From NCBI RefSeq assembly GCF_013359775.1, contig NZ_JABMCI010000056.1, forward strand, positions 1-64,000: a stretch of 64,000 nucleotides of DNA. The letters run 5' to 3'. The notes under the pieces were generated by a model, which saw nothing but the letters and a program-made list of their open reading frames with translations, ran no database searches and was not told the DNA's origin. Made by a program: the position numbers and the translations under genes. The stretch comes from Cellulomonas humilata (lineage in GTDB: Bacteria > Actinomycetota > Actinomycetes > Actinomycetales > Cellulomonadaceae). Each line of letters starts with the position of its first letter. The stretch's first letter is position 1. Below, piece by piece: positions 29,944 through 39,800 of this stretch.

Positions 29944-32900
29944 TCACGGCGCCGCCGCCGTGATCGCGTAGTTGTCGAACCGAGCCACGACCGGCGCGTT
30001 GGACGCCGACGAGGACAGGATGGCAGCCAGACCGGTGCTGCCGGGACCTTGCAGGACTCCTGTTGCGTCGGTCGCCTGGACCAGCCACGCCGACGGCTCC
30101 GGCTGGGACGCGTCCCAGACCTTGACCTGCAGGGTGGTCGGTGACGTACCGACCACCTCGAACGCGACCGCCAGCACCGTGCCGGCGTTGTACGTGACGC
30201 CGGACGACACCGAGGCGGACACGGGCGTCTCGGCGCCGGCCGCGTCGGTGCGGTGCAGGCGGACCGAGACGCCGCCGCCCGAGGTCAGGGCGAGCTTGGC
30301 CCGGTACTCCCCGACGCCGTCGAGCATCCGGGAGCGCAGGAGCACCCAGCCGCCCGAGCCCGAGGGTCGCCTGTCGAGGGAGACGGTGAGCTGTTGCCGT
30401 GTCGACGTGCTGCTCACCCCCGGAAGGCTCGCGGTGACCACGCCGCCCGGGGCACCGAGCGTCAGCGCTCCGGCTCCCCCACCGACCGACGCGGCTCCGG
30501 TCGTCGTCCACGCGCCGCCGGTGTCCGCGGTCCCCCAGCCGTCCGGGGTGGTCCGCTCGAACGTGTCCGAGGCCAGCACCGCCGGGGCGGGCCCCGCGAC
30601 GACGCTGACCGACACGGTCTCGGTGTCCACCCCGCCCCGGTCGTCCGTCACGGTGAGCGTGATCGGGTACGTGCCGGTGGTCAGGTACTGGTGCGAGGCC
30701 GTCACGCCCGTGGCCGTGCCGCCGTCGCCGAACGTCCACTGGTACGTGCTGATCGTCCCGTCCGGGTCGCCCGAGCCGGCACCGGACACCGAGACCGTGG
30801 CGTCCGGCGGCCCGCTGACCGCGATCGCCGCGGTGGGCGGCTGGTTCGGCGTCGAGCCGCCGGTGCCCAGGGTCCGGTGCCGCTCGACGTCGGCCGCGTC
30901 GAGCTGGCGGCCGTAGACCGCGACCTCGTCGATGCTGCCGACGAAGGTGGTGCCCGCGGCGTTGGGCCAGCCGGACAGGCTGTCGCCGCCGATCCGCCAG
31001 TAGCCGCTGGTGGTCTGCGAGAACGTGACGTCCCGGTTGGTCGTCACCAGCGCGCCGTCCACGTACATCTCCATGCCGCGCGCCCCGACGCTGGCGACCA
31101 CGTGGTGCCACACGTTGTCGTTGTAGGCGCCCGGAGACGTGATGGTGCGTACCGCGTTGGGGAACACGCCGAAGTTCAGTCGCCCGTCCGCGCTCATGTA
31201 CACGTGGCGGTCGACGGTGCCGCTGTTCCCGGTCCCCGACACCGAGCCGAAGCCGACGATCTTGCCCCCCGCGCTGGAGCCGGTCCGGAACCAGGCCTCG
31301 ACCGAGAAGCGCAGCGGGCCGGCCACCCGGCGCGCCGTGTACACCCGCGACGCGGCCGTGCCGTTGAACGTCATGGCAGCGTTCGGGTCTCCCGCGAGCG
31401 CTCCGGCCTGCCCACGTGCCACGCCGCTGCCCGCCGTGGCCGGCGCGTAGGAGGTCCAGTCCTGGACCGTCCCGCTGGGCTCGCTCAGCCGCCAGTACCC
31501 GGCCGGGCTGTCCGCCAGCACGCCCGTCGCGTAGGAGCGCAGCGGCCCGGCCGACGAGCCGGTGGTGGTCGCCGTGACGGACGGGGACGTCACCGAGTTC
31601 CCCCCGGAGTCCACCGCCACGACGCGGTACGTGTACGACGTGCCGTTGGCCAGCCCGGTGTCCGTGAACGACAGCCGCGGGAGGTCCCAGAACCGCGAGC
31701 CGCGCGACACCTGGTACACGGGCGTCGAGGAGCTGCCCCGCAGGACGCGGTAGGTGAGGACCTCGTCGTCGCGGTCCCAGTTGGCCGGCCACGACACCTG
31801 CATCGTGCCGGTCGCGTAGGACGCCGCGGTCGGCTGGAGCGCCGAGCCGGTGAGCACCGGTCCGACGCGGTCGGGAGCGATGTCGGACGTCGCGAACCGG
31901 ACCAGGCCCTGCTGCCCGACGTTGTTCACCCGCAGGAACTCCCCGCCGTAGACCACGTAGGGGCCGCTGCCCGACACGCTCCACGTCGCCTGGTTGGTAC
32001 CGGTGTAGGTGCCCGGCTGGAACACGGGCCAGAACGCGCGCTTGTCGGTCGAGGGCAGCCCGGCCAGGTCGTGGTAACCACCCTGGGAGTTCGGCTGGAT
32101 CTTGCCGACCGGAGCCTTCGCGAAGGCGACCCCGTACATGTGGCGCCGCGGAGTGACCTCGGGGTACCCGCCGAAGTTGGCGCAGCTGTGCGGGTGCCCG
32201 GCCAGGTAGACGTGGTCCTTGCCGGGGTTGGCGTAGACCGAGTACGAGTCACCGTGGCAGTCCTCGACCCACGCCAGGTCGGCGGTCACCGCGTCCGCGG
32301 CGAACATGCCCTCGAGGTTGGTGTCGCTGGCCTCGTCGTTGATCAGGCCGAAGCTGGTGCCGTAGACGAGGGTGCCGTCCGTGGCCAGGCTCAGGATGCC
32401 TGCGGAGTACCCCCAGGCGAAGATCTCGGGGTTGACCGTCCAGGACGTCGTCGCCCCGTTGGACGTGGCCGCGGCTCCGATGCCCTGCCGCGCCACCCCG
32501 TTGATCGCGTCGAACCGACCCCCGATGTACAGCTGCGACCCGTTGGGGCTGAGCGCGATGGCGTCCACCTGCCGGGGCTGGACCGAGACGCGCCACGACG
32601 TGATGGCGCCGGTGGACGCGTTGAACGCAGCCACGCGCGGCCGCGACTGGCCGGCGACGGTGTTGAAGTTCCCGCCGATGTACACGGTCGAGGCGTTGGC
32701 CGCGATCGAGCGCACCGCCGCGTTGGCGCCGCCGTTGAACGAGGTGATCACCGCGCCCGTGCTCGCGTCGAGGGCGGCGAACCGGTTGCGGGCCGAGCTG
32801 TTCACGCGCGTGAAGTCACCACCCACGTAGATGCGCGTGCCGTCGGGGGACGCGGCGATGGCGTACGCGGGCGCGTCCAGGGTCGGCGCCCACGTGGTGA

Positions 32901-33201
32901 TCAGCACACCGGTGGTGAGGTTGTAGGCGAGCAGGTTGGCCCGCGGGGTCGTCGAGACCCCCGCGGCCGCACCGGCCGGGCGCGCGGTGGAGAAGTCGCC
33001 GGCCACGTAGACCGTGTTGCCGACCACCACCTGCGACCACGCGACCCCGTTGATCTGCACCGTCGGCAGCGCGTCGGCCGTCACCGTCGGGTCCAGCGCC
33101 ACCGCCTCCTGCGCCGTCGCGACCACCGCGGCGACCATCACGACGGCGGAGCTCACCACCGCTCCGACCGCCCTACGCCACCCCACCCGTGCTGATCGCA
33201 T
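29944..33201 (-). CDS. Giant secreted propeller-Fn3-LamG-PKD protein 1
   Basis: A 1085-residue secreted protein. A signal peptide ([22 protein letters not shown]) precedes a beta-propeller (about 36-437) with repeated [33 protein letters not shown] strands; a Fn3 domain (about 450-547, [17 protein letters not shown]); a LamG/concanavalin-like domain (about 552-777, [20 protein letters not shown]); one PKD domain (about 784-870, [13 protein letters not shown]); and a C-terminal module with [11 protein letters not shown] (about 872-1085). No sortase motif or C-terminal membrane anchor. ATG at 33201 (MRSARVG) is preferred. It is the fourth gene of the minus-strand operon and probably acts in the extracellular matrix (inference). 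Confidence 0.88.
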   Translation of the reverse strand: MRSARVGWRRAVGAVVSSAVVMVAAVVATAQEAVALDPTVTADALPTVQINGVAWSQVVVGNTVYVAGDFSTARPAGAAAGVSTTPRANLLAYNLTTGVLITTWAPTLDAPAYAIAASPDGTRIYVGGDFTRVNSSARNRFAALDASTGAVITSFNGGANAAVRSIAANASTVYIGGNFNTVAGQSRPRVAAFNASTGAITSWRVSVQPRQVDAIALSPNGSQLYIGGRFDAINGVARQGIGAAATSNGATTSWTVNPEIFAWGYSAGILSLATDGTLVYGTSFGLINDEASDTNLEGMFAADAVTADLAWVEDCHGDSYSVYANPGKDHVYLAGHPHSCANFGGYPEVTPRRHMYGVAFAKAPVGKIQPNSQGGYHDLAGLPSTDKRAFWPVFQPGTYTGTNQATWSVSGSGPYVVYGGEFLRVNNVGQQGLVRFATSDIAPDRVGPVLTGSALQPTAASYATGTMQVSWPANWDRDDEVLTYRVLRGSSSTPVYQVSRGSRFWDLPRLSFTDTGLANGTSYTYRVVAVDSGGNSVTSPSVTATTTGSSAGPLRSYATGVLADSPAGYWRLSEPSGTVQDWTSYAPATAGSGVARGQAGALAGDPNAAMTFNGTAASRVYTARRVAGPLRFSVEAWFRTGSSAGGKIVGFGSVSGTGNSGTVDRHVYMSADGRLNFGVFPNAVRTITSPGAYNDNVWHHVVASVGARGMEMYVDGALVTTNRDVTFSQTTSGYWRIGGDSLSGWPNAAGTTFVGSIDEVAVYGRQLDAADVERHRTLGTGGSTPNQPPTAAIAVSGPPDATVSVSGAGSGDPDGTISTYQWTFGDGGTATGVTASHQYLTTGTYPITLTVTDDRGGVDTETVSVSVVAGPAPAVLASDTFERTTPDGWGTADTGGAWTTTGAASVGGGAGALTLGAPGGVVTASLPGVSSTSTRQQLTVSLDRRPSGSGGWVLLRSRMLDGVGEYRAKLALTSGGGVSVRLHRTDAAGAETPVSASVSSGVTYNAGTVLAVAFEVVGTSPTTLQVKVWDASQPEPSAWLVQATDATGVLQGPGSTGLAAILSSSASNAPVVARFDNYAITAAAP

Positions 33202-33250
33202 CGGGCCCCCCCTTCGTGGACCGCGCGCAGGGCGTGGTCGCCTCACACCG

Positions 33251-36200
33251 TCACGGCACCGCCGTGATCCTGTAGTTGTCGAACCGGACCGCGACGGGCG
33301 CGTTGGTCGCGGTCGACGACAGGATCGTCGCCAGACCGGTGTACCCGGCCGCCTGGAGAGCGGGCGTCGAGTCGGTGGCCTGCACCAGCCACGTCGCCGG
33401 CTCGGCCTGCGCCGCGTTCCACACCTTGGCGCGCAGGGTGGTGGGCGAGGTGCCCACCACCTCGAACGCGACGGCCAGCACCGTGCCCGCGTTGTAGGTG
33501 ACCCCGGAGGCGGTGACGGCGGTGGAGACTGCCGTCTCGGTCCCCGCGGCGTCGGTCCGGTGCAGCCGCGTCTGGACCGAGCCGCCCGAGGTCAGGGCGA
33601 TCCGCAGCCGGTACTCGCCCGCGCCGTCGATCATCCGTCCGCGGACCAGGATCCAGCCGCCGGACCCTGCCGGCCGCTTGTCCAGCGAGAACGTCAGCTG
33701 CTCGCGCTGGGAGGTGCTGCCGGGTCCGGGGAGCCGCGCGCTGACCACGCCGCCCGCCGCGGCGATCGTCATCACGCCCGAGCCCGAGCCGACCGATGCC
33801 GCACCCGCGGTGGTGATCCAGGTGCCGCCGGCGTCGGCGGGTCCCCAGCCGTCGGCCAGTGTCCGGCCGAACGCGTCGGACGCCAGGACCACCGGCCCGG
33901 GCGGCGCGACGACGCTCACCGACACGGTCTCGGTGTCCACGCCGCCGCGGTTGTCGGTCACCGTGAGGGTGATCGGGTACGTGCCCGTGGCCAGGTACTG
34001 GTGGGTGGCGGTCACGCCCGTGGCCGTGCCGCCGTCACCGAAGGTCCACGCGTACGTGCTGATCGTCCCGTCGGGATCGGTCGAGCCCGACCCGGACACG
34101 GAGACCCCGAGCGCGGGCGGTCCCGTCACGGAGATCGCGGCCGTCGGCAGCTGGTTCGGCGCGGAGACCACCGCGCTGCCCGACGCCTCGGCCGACCCGC
34201 CGTCGTCGTCCGTGACCGTCACCGTGACCGGGTAGGTGCCGGCCGCGGCGTACGGGTGCGTGGTGGTGGGTGTCGTCGTCGTCGTGGTGCTGCCGTCGCC
34301 CCAGCTCCACGCGTACTCGACGATCGTGCCGTCGAGGTCGGTGGACGCGGACGCGTTCCCGGTCGCCGAGAGCTCGCCGCCCGTCACCGTCACCTGCGCG
34401 AGCGGCAGCAGGTTCGTCGCCGTGCCCGTGGTGCCGGTGCTGAGGTGCCGCAGGATGTCGACCTGGTCCAGCTGGCGGCTGTAGACGGAGACCTCGTCGA
34501 TGCTGCCGATGAAGTTCTCGCCCGCAGCGTTGGGCCACGTGCCCAGCGCGTCCCCGCCGATGCGCCAGTAGCCGCTGGCCGGCGCCGTGAACGTCACGTC
34601 CGGGTCCGTGGCCACCAGGGTGCCGTCGACGTACATCTCCATGCCGCGGATGCCGACGCTCGCGACCACCTGGTGCCACGTGTCGTCGTTGTAGGCGGCC
34701 GGCGACGTGACCGTGCGGCTCGCGCCCGGGTAGACCCCGAAGGTCAGCCGACCGTCGGCGCCCATGTAGACGTGCCGGTCGTACGTGCCGCTGTTGTTGA
34801 GGCTGGCGGTGGAGCCCAGGCCGACGATCTTGCCGCCCGCGGTGGAGCCCGTCTTGAACCAGGCCTCGATCGAGAACCGGATCGGGCCGGCGATCCGTCG
34901 CGTGCTGTACACCCGCGACGTCGCCGTGCCGGTGAACTGCATCGCGGCGTTCGTGCTCCCCGCCAGCGCTCCCGGGGCACCGCGGACCACCTCGGCGCCC
35001 ACGGTCCCGGAGGCGAAGCTCGTGGTGTCCGCCGTGCTGCCGCTCGTGTCGCCCAGCCGCCAGAACGCGGAGGGGTTGTCGCCCAGGACCACCCGGGCGT
35101 ACTCACCGATGTCCGGGGTGCCGCTGCCGGTGGTCGTCGCCGTCACCGGAGGCGAGGTCACCGAGTTGCCGGCCGCGTCCGTCGCGACCACCCGGTAGGT
35201 GTACGAGGTGCTCGGGTCCAGGCCGGTGTCCGTGAAGGAGAAGCGCGGCAGGTCCCAGAACCGGGACTCGCGGGAGACCTGGTAGACCGGGGTCGTGCCG
35301 CGCAGCACCTGGTACGTGAGCAGCTCGTTGTCGCGGTCCCAGTTGGCCGGCCACGAGACCTGCATCGAGCCCGTGCCGTTGGAGGCCGCGGTCGGCTGGA
35401 GCGCGTTGCCGGACAGCGACGGGCCGATCAGGTCGGGTGCGACCTCGGAGGTCGCGAACCGGACCAGGCCCTGCTGGCCCACGCCGTTCACGCGCGTGAA
35501 CTCGCCGCCGTACAGCACGTAGTTCCCGCTGCCGGTCACGTGCCACGTCGCCTGGCCCGTGCCGGTGAACGTGCCCGTGGAGAACGTCGGCCAGAAGGTG
35601 CGGAGCTCGGGTGCGTCGTGCCCCTCGAGCGAGAAGTAGCCGCCCTGCGTGTTGGGCTGGACCTCACCGAAGGCCGCCTTGGACACCGCAGCCGTGTACT
35701 GGTGGCGGCGCGGGTTGATCTCCGGGAACCCGCCGAAGTTGCCGCAGTTGTGCGGGTGACCGGCGAGGTAGACGTGGTCCTTGCCCGGGTTGGCCCACAC
35801 CGAGTACGAGTCGCCGTGGCAGTCGTCCACCCAGGTCAGGTCGGCCGTGACGGCGTCCGCCGAGAACATGCCCTCGAGGTTGCCCTCGCTGTCCGGGTCG
35901 TTGATGAGTCCGAACGACGTGCCGTAGACGTTGGTGGCGTCGGTGGACAGGCTGGTGATCCCGGCGGCGTACCCGTAGGCGTAGATGTCGGGGTTGATGT
36001 TCCACGCGGACGTCGCACCGGTCGACGTGGCCGCGGCACCGATGCCCTGGCGCGCGACCCCGTTGATGAAGTCGAACCGGCCGCCGATGAACAGCTGCGA
36101 CCCGCTGGCGTTGAGCGCGATCGCGTCCACCTGCCGGGGCTGGACGGACACCCGCCACGCCGTCACCGCGCCCGTGGAGGCGTTGACCGCCGCCACCCGC

Positions 36201-36778
36201 GGCCGGGACTGGCCCGCGACGGTGTTGAAGCTCCCGCCGAGGTAGATGGTCGAGGCCGTCGCGACGATCGAGCGCACCGAACCGTTCGCGCCGCCGGTGA
36301 AGGTGTTGTTCAGGGCGCCCGACACAGCGCCGACGACCGCGAACCGGTTGCGGGCCACGTTGTTGACGCGAGTGAAGTCGCCGCCGACGTAGATGCGCGT
36401 GCCGTCGGGCGACGCGGCGATCGAGTACGCCGGGGCGTTCAGCGACGGCGCCCACGTGGTGATCAGCTCACCGGTGGTGAGGTTGTACGCGAGCAGGTTC
36501 GAGCGCGGCGTGGTGTCCACCCCGACGGCAGCGCCGGCCGGGCGCGCGGTGGTGAAGTCGCCCGCCACGTAGACCGTGTTGCCGACCACCACCTGCGACC
36601 AGACCACCCCGTCGATCTGCACGGTCGGCAGGGCGTCGGCGGTCACCGTCGGGTCCGCCCACACCTGCGGCGCAGCCGTCGCCGCGGTCGGCACCGTCAC
36701 CAGCCCGACCACCACGAGGGCCGCCGCTGCGGCGGTCCCCACGGCACGACGCCACCACAGCCGCTGTGCTGCTCGCAT
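33251..36778 (-). CDS. Giant secreted propeller-Fn3-LamG-PKD protein 2
   Basis: A 1175-residue paralogue of the genes on both sides. Signal peptide ([20 protein letters not shown]), propeller (to about 446), Fn3 (about 459-556), LamG (about 556-786), two PKD domains (about 789-869 with [13 protein letters not shown], and 871-963 with [13 protein letters not shown]) and the C-terminal [11 protein letters not shown] module (to 1175, ending YRITAVP). The start ATG follows AAGGAGAG. It lacks any anchor. Spacing of under 50 bases to the paralogues means one transcript. The second PKD is almost identical to the single PKD of protein 1, a sign of duplication or conversion. Confidence 0.88.
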   Translation of the reverse strand: MRAAQRLWWRRAVGTAAAAALVVVGLVTVPTAATAAPQVWADPTVTADALPTVQIDGVVWSQVVVGNTVYVAGDFTTARPAGAAVGVDTTPRSNLLAYNLTTGELITTWAPSLNAPAYSIAASPDGTRIYVGGDFTRVNNVARNRFAVVGAVSGALNNTFTGGANGSVRSIVATASTIYLGGSFNTVAGQSRPRVAAVNASTGAVTAWRVSVQPRQVDAIALNASGSQLFIGGRFDFINGVARQGIGAAATSTGATSAWNINPDIYAYGYAAGITSLSTDATNVYGTSFGLINDPDSEGNLEGMFSADAVTADLTWVDDCHGDSYSVWANPGKDHVYLAGHPHNCGNFGGFPEINPRRHQYTAAVSKAAFGEVQPNTQGGYFSLEGHDAPELRTFWPTFSTGTFTGTGQATWHVTGSGNYVLYGGEFTRVNGVGQQGLVRFATSEVAPDLIGPSLSGNALQPTAASNGTGSMQVSWPANWDRDNELLTYQVLRGTTPVYQVSRESRFWDLPRFSFTDTGLDPSTSYTYRVVATDAAGNSVTSPPVTATTTGSGTPDIGEYARVVLGDNPSAFWRLGDTSGSTADTTSFASGTVGAEVVRGAPGALAGSTNAAMQFTGTATSRVYSTRRIAGPIRFSIEAWFKTGSTAGGKIVGLGSTASLNNSGTYDRHVYMGADGRLTFGVYPGASRTVTSPAAYNDDTWHQVVASVGIRGMEMYVDGTLVATDPDVTFTAPASGYWRIGGDALGTWPNAAGENFIGSIDEVSVYSRQLDQVDILRHLSTGTTGTATNLLPLAQVTVTGGELSATGNASASTDLDGTIVEYAWSWGDGSTTTTTTPTTTHPYAAAGTYPVTVTVTDDDGGSAEASGSAVVSAPNQLPTAAISVTGPPALGVSVSGSGSTDPDGTISTYAWTFGDGGTATGVTATHQYLATGTYPITLTVTDNRGGVDTETVSVSVVAPPGPVVLASDAFGRTLADGWGPADAGGTWITTAGAASVGSGSGVMTIAAAGGVVSARLPGPGSTSQREQLTFSLDKRPAGSGGWILVRGRMIDGAGEYRLRIALTSGGSVQTRLHRTDAAGTETAVSTAVTASGVTYNAGTVLAVAFEVVGTSPTTLRAKVWNAAQAEPATWLVQATDSTPALQAAGYTGLATILSSTATNAPVAVRFDNYRITAVP

Positions 36779-36825
36779 CGAACTCTCCTTCGCTGACCGC
36801 GCGGGCAGGCCGCGCGGCCGTGGGG

Positions 36826-39800
36826 TCACGGGACGGTCGTGACGGCGTAGCCGTCGAACCGCACAGTCACGGGGACGTTGGTGGCGGTGCTGGACAGGAT
36901 CGCGGCGAGCCCGGTGTAGCCGGGTGCCTGGAGTGCGGCCGTGCTGTCGGTGACGGTGGTCAGCCAGGCGGCGGGTTCCGTGCCGGTGGCGGGCCAGACC
37001 TTGGCGCGGATGGTGGTCGGGGACGTCCCGACGACCTCGAGCGCCGCGGTGAGCTGCGTGCCCGCGGTGTACGTCACCCCGGTGACGGTGACGGCGGTGC
37101 CGATCGCCGTCTCGGTGCCCGCCGCGTTGGTGCGGTAGAGGCGGGCCGAGATGGAGCCGCCCGAGGACAGGGCGAGCCGCAGCCGGTAGTCGCCGGCCCC
37201 GTCGATCATGCGACCGCGGAGCAGCACCCAGCCGCCGGACCCCGCCGGACGCTTGTCCAGCGAGAACGTGACGGTCTGCCGGTGGGACGCGCTGGCGATC
37301 CCGGGCAGCCGGGCACTCGCCGTGGCGCCGGCGGCCGAGAGGGTCATCGCACCCGTGCCCGAGCCGACGCTGGTGGCGTTCGCGGTGGAGAGCCACGCCC
37401 CGCCGACGTCCGCCGTGCCCCAGCTGCCGACCACCGTGCGCTCGAACGTGTCGGTCGCGAGCGGCGGGGGCGGCGGCGGCACGTGCACCGTCGGCGCGTC
37501 GCCGGGCAGGCCACCCCAGAAGGCGAGCGACGCGGCCCCGACGTCGGCGTTGTCCAGGTACGCACCGCGCACCGGGTCGGTGCCCGTGGCCTTGGCCGCG
37601 AGCGCCGCGGAGCCGACGCCCATGGCGTAGAACGGCACCAGCTGGTTGGAGTGGTTAACGGTGTTCCACTGGACGGCCGGAGCCGTGCCGGGGGTGCCGA
37701 CGATCGGGTTGCGGACCGGGTTGGAGCCCGGGCCCCACAGGTACCCGGTCTCGTGGTCGGCCGTGACGATGACCAGGGTCTCGTCCCAGCTCGAGCTGGC
37801 CTCGACCCAGTCGACGACGGCCTGGACCGCGTCGTTGAAGTCGACCTGCTCCTCGACCACGCCGGCCGTGTTGTTCGCGTGCGCCGCCGAGTCGATGGCG
37901 CCGCCCTCGATCATCACGAAGAACCCGTCCGGGTCCTCGTCCAGGACGTTCAGCGCCGCCTTGCTCATCTGGGCGAGGGTCGGCACGTCCGCGTTGCGGG
38001 TGGTGCTGAACGGCACGCTCGCAGGCAACAGGGCCGAGCGGGAGGCCTGGAGCGTCGTGAACGCGTGCGCCACGCCGAACACCTGCTCCGGGGTCTCCCC
38101 CGTGGCCAGGGCGTCGAACTCGGCCGCCGAGTCGACGAACGTGTACGGCGTCTGACCGGTGGTGAGCTTGTCCCACGTCGGCTGGCTGATGTACGTGTAG
38201 TCGGGCGTGCCGCGCAGGTTGGCGTCGTTGTCGTACAGCGGGTTGCCGGCGCCGAAGACCACGTTGGCGTTCGACGCCACGATCTCGTCGGCGATCTGGG
38301 TGTAGTTGCCGCGGTCCTCGTCGTGCGTGAGGTAGGCCGCGGGCGTCGCGTCCGACAGGTACTTCGTCGTCACCACCCCGGTCGCCTTGTCGACGTCCTG
38401 GGCGAGCTCGGCGATGCTGCGGATGTCCTTGCCCGTCGCGTCCTTGCCGATGACCTCGTTGTTGGTCTTCAGGCCCGAGGACAGCGCCGTGGCCGAGGCC
38501 GCGGAGTCCGTGGTCCCGCTCAGCGGCTGCGTGAACGTCGACCAGGCACCCGTCGGGCTGTAGGAGCCACCGGCCGGGAAGTTCGACACCGCGGCCTGCA
38601 CCGAGAAGTACTGGTACGGCTGCGTGGCGCCCTGCCCGCCGATCTTGGTCAGGTTCGGACCGTTGGTGATCTTCTGCTGGTACAGGGTCTTGCCGGACTG
38701 GAACACGCTGCCCAGGTCGACGGTGTTGAAGCCCATGCCGTCGCCGATGAGATGGATGATGTTCTTCGGCGTGCCCGTCTGGGCGGGCGGCAGGGTGGGC
38801 GTCGGGTCGTCCGGCGGGATCTGCGTCTCCGGCGGAGCGGCGGTACCCACCGAGAGCACCGAGTAGTCGTCGGTGCGGAACGTGATGGGCACGTTGGTCG
38901 CCGTGCTCGAGAGCACCACGGCCGTGCCCGTGTGGCCGGCGTCCTGGAGGCCCGCGGTCGAGTCGGTGGTGGTGTACTGCCAGTCGGCAGGCTCCGTCCC
39001 GATCCAGACCTTGGCGCTCAGCGTCGTCGGCGTGCCGCCGCTGACCTTGAGCGCGGTCCTGATGACCGAGCCGGCGCTGTAGGTGAACCCCGGGATGGTC
39101 ACGGCCGTCGTCAGCGCGGTCTCGGCGCCGGCGGTGTTGGTCCGCACGAAGTTGGCGGTGGCCGAGCCGTTGGACTTGAGGCTGAGCTTGAGCCGGTACT
39201 CGCCGGACGGGGTGATCCGCCCGCGGGACAGGATGGCGCCGCCCGAGCCGGCGGGCCGCTTGTCCACGGTGGTGGAGAAGCGGGTGACCAGGTCCGTGCC
39301 GGTGACGCCGGTGAGCCGCGCGCTGAACGAGCCGTTCACCGCCGCGATCGCGGAGACACCCTGCGTGCCGTTGACCGAGCCGGCACCCGCCGACGAGGTC
39401 CACGCGCCGCCCTGCTCGGCCGTCCCCCAGCCGGGCGAGACCGTCCGGGTGAACGTGTCGTTGGCGACGAGGATGTCGACCACGGGCGCGATGATCGTCA
39501 GCGGTGCGGTCGTGGTCGTCGCGACCCCGTCGTCGTCGGTCACCGTGAGGGCGACCGTGTAGATGCCGCTGCCCGTGTAGGCGTGCGAGATGGTGGCGCC
39601 GGACGCGCTGGTGCCGTCGCCGAAGTTCCACTGGTAGGACACGATCGTGCCGTCGGGGTCGGTGGAGCCGGTCCCGTCGAGCAGGCCGGTCAGCCCGGTG
39701 GAGCTGGACGTGATGACCGGCGTCGGTCCGACGTTGGGGTTGGCGACGACCACCTGGTGCACCAGCGAGCTGGTGCCGCCGTCGTTGTCCGTGACCGTCA

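Noticed and set aside
33014..36796. Very long plus-strand frames (1260, 980 and 1320 codons) opposite the three giant genes
   Set aside because: They are antisense shadows caused by strong GC codon bias. Their translations are low-complexity Arg/Gly/Ala/Val/His strings without domains, whereas the minus-strand frames have signal peptides and clear folds.
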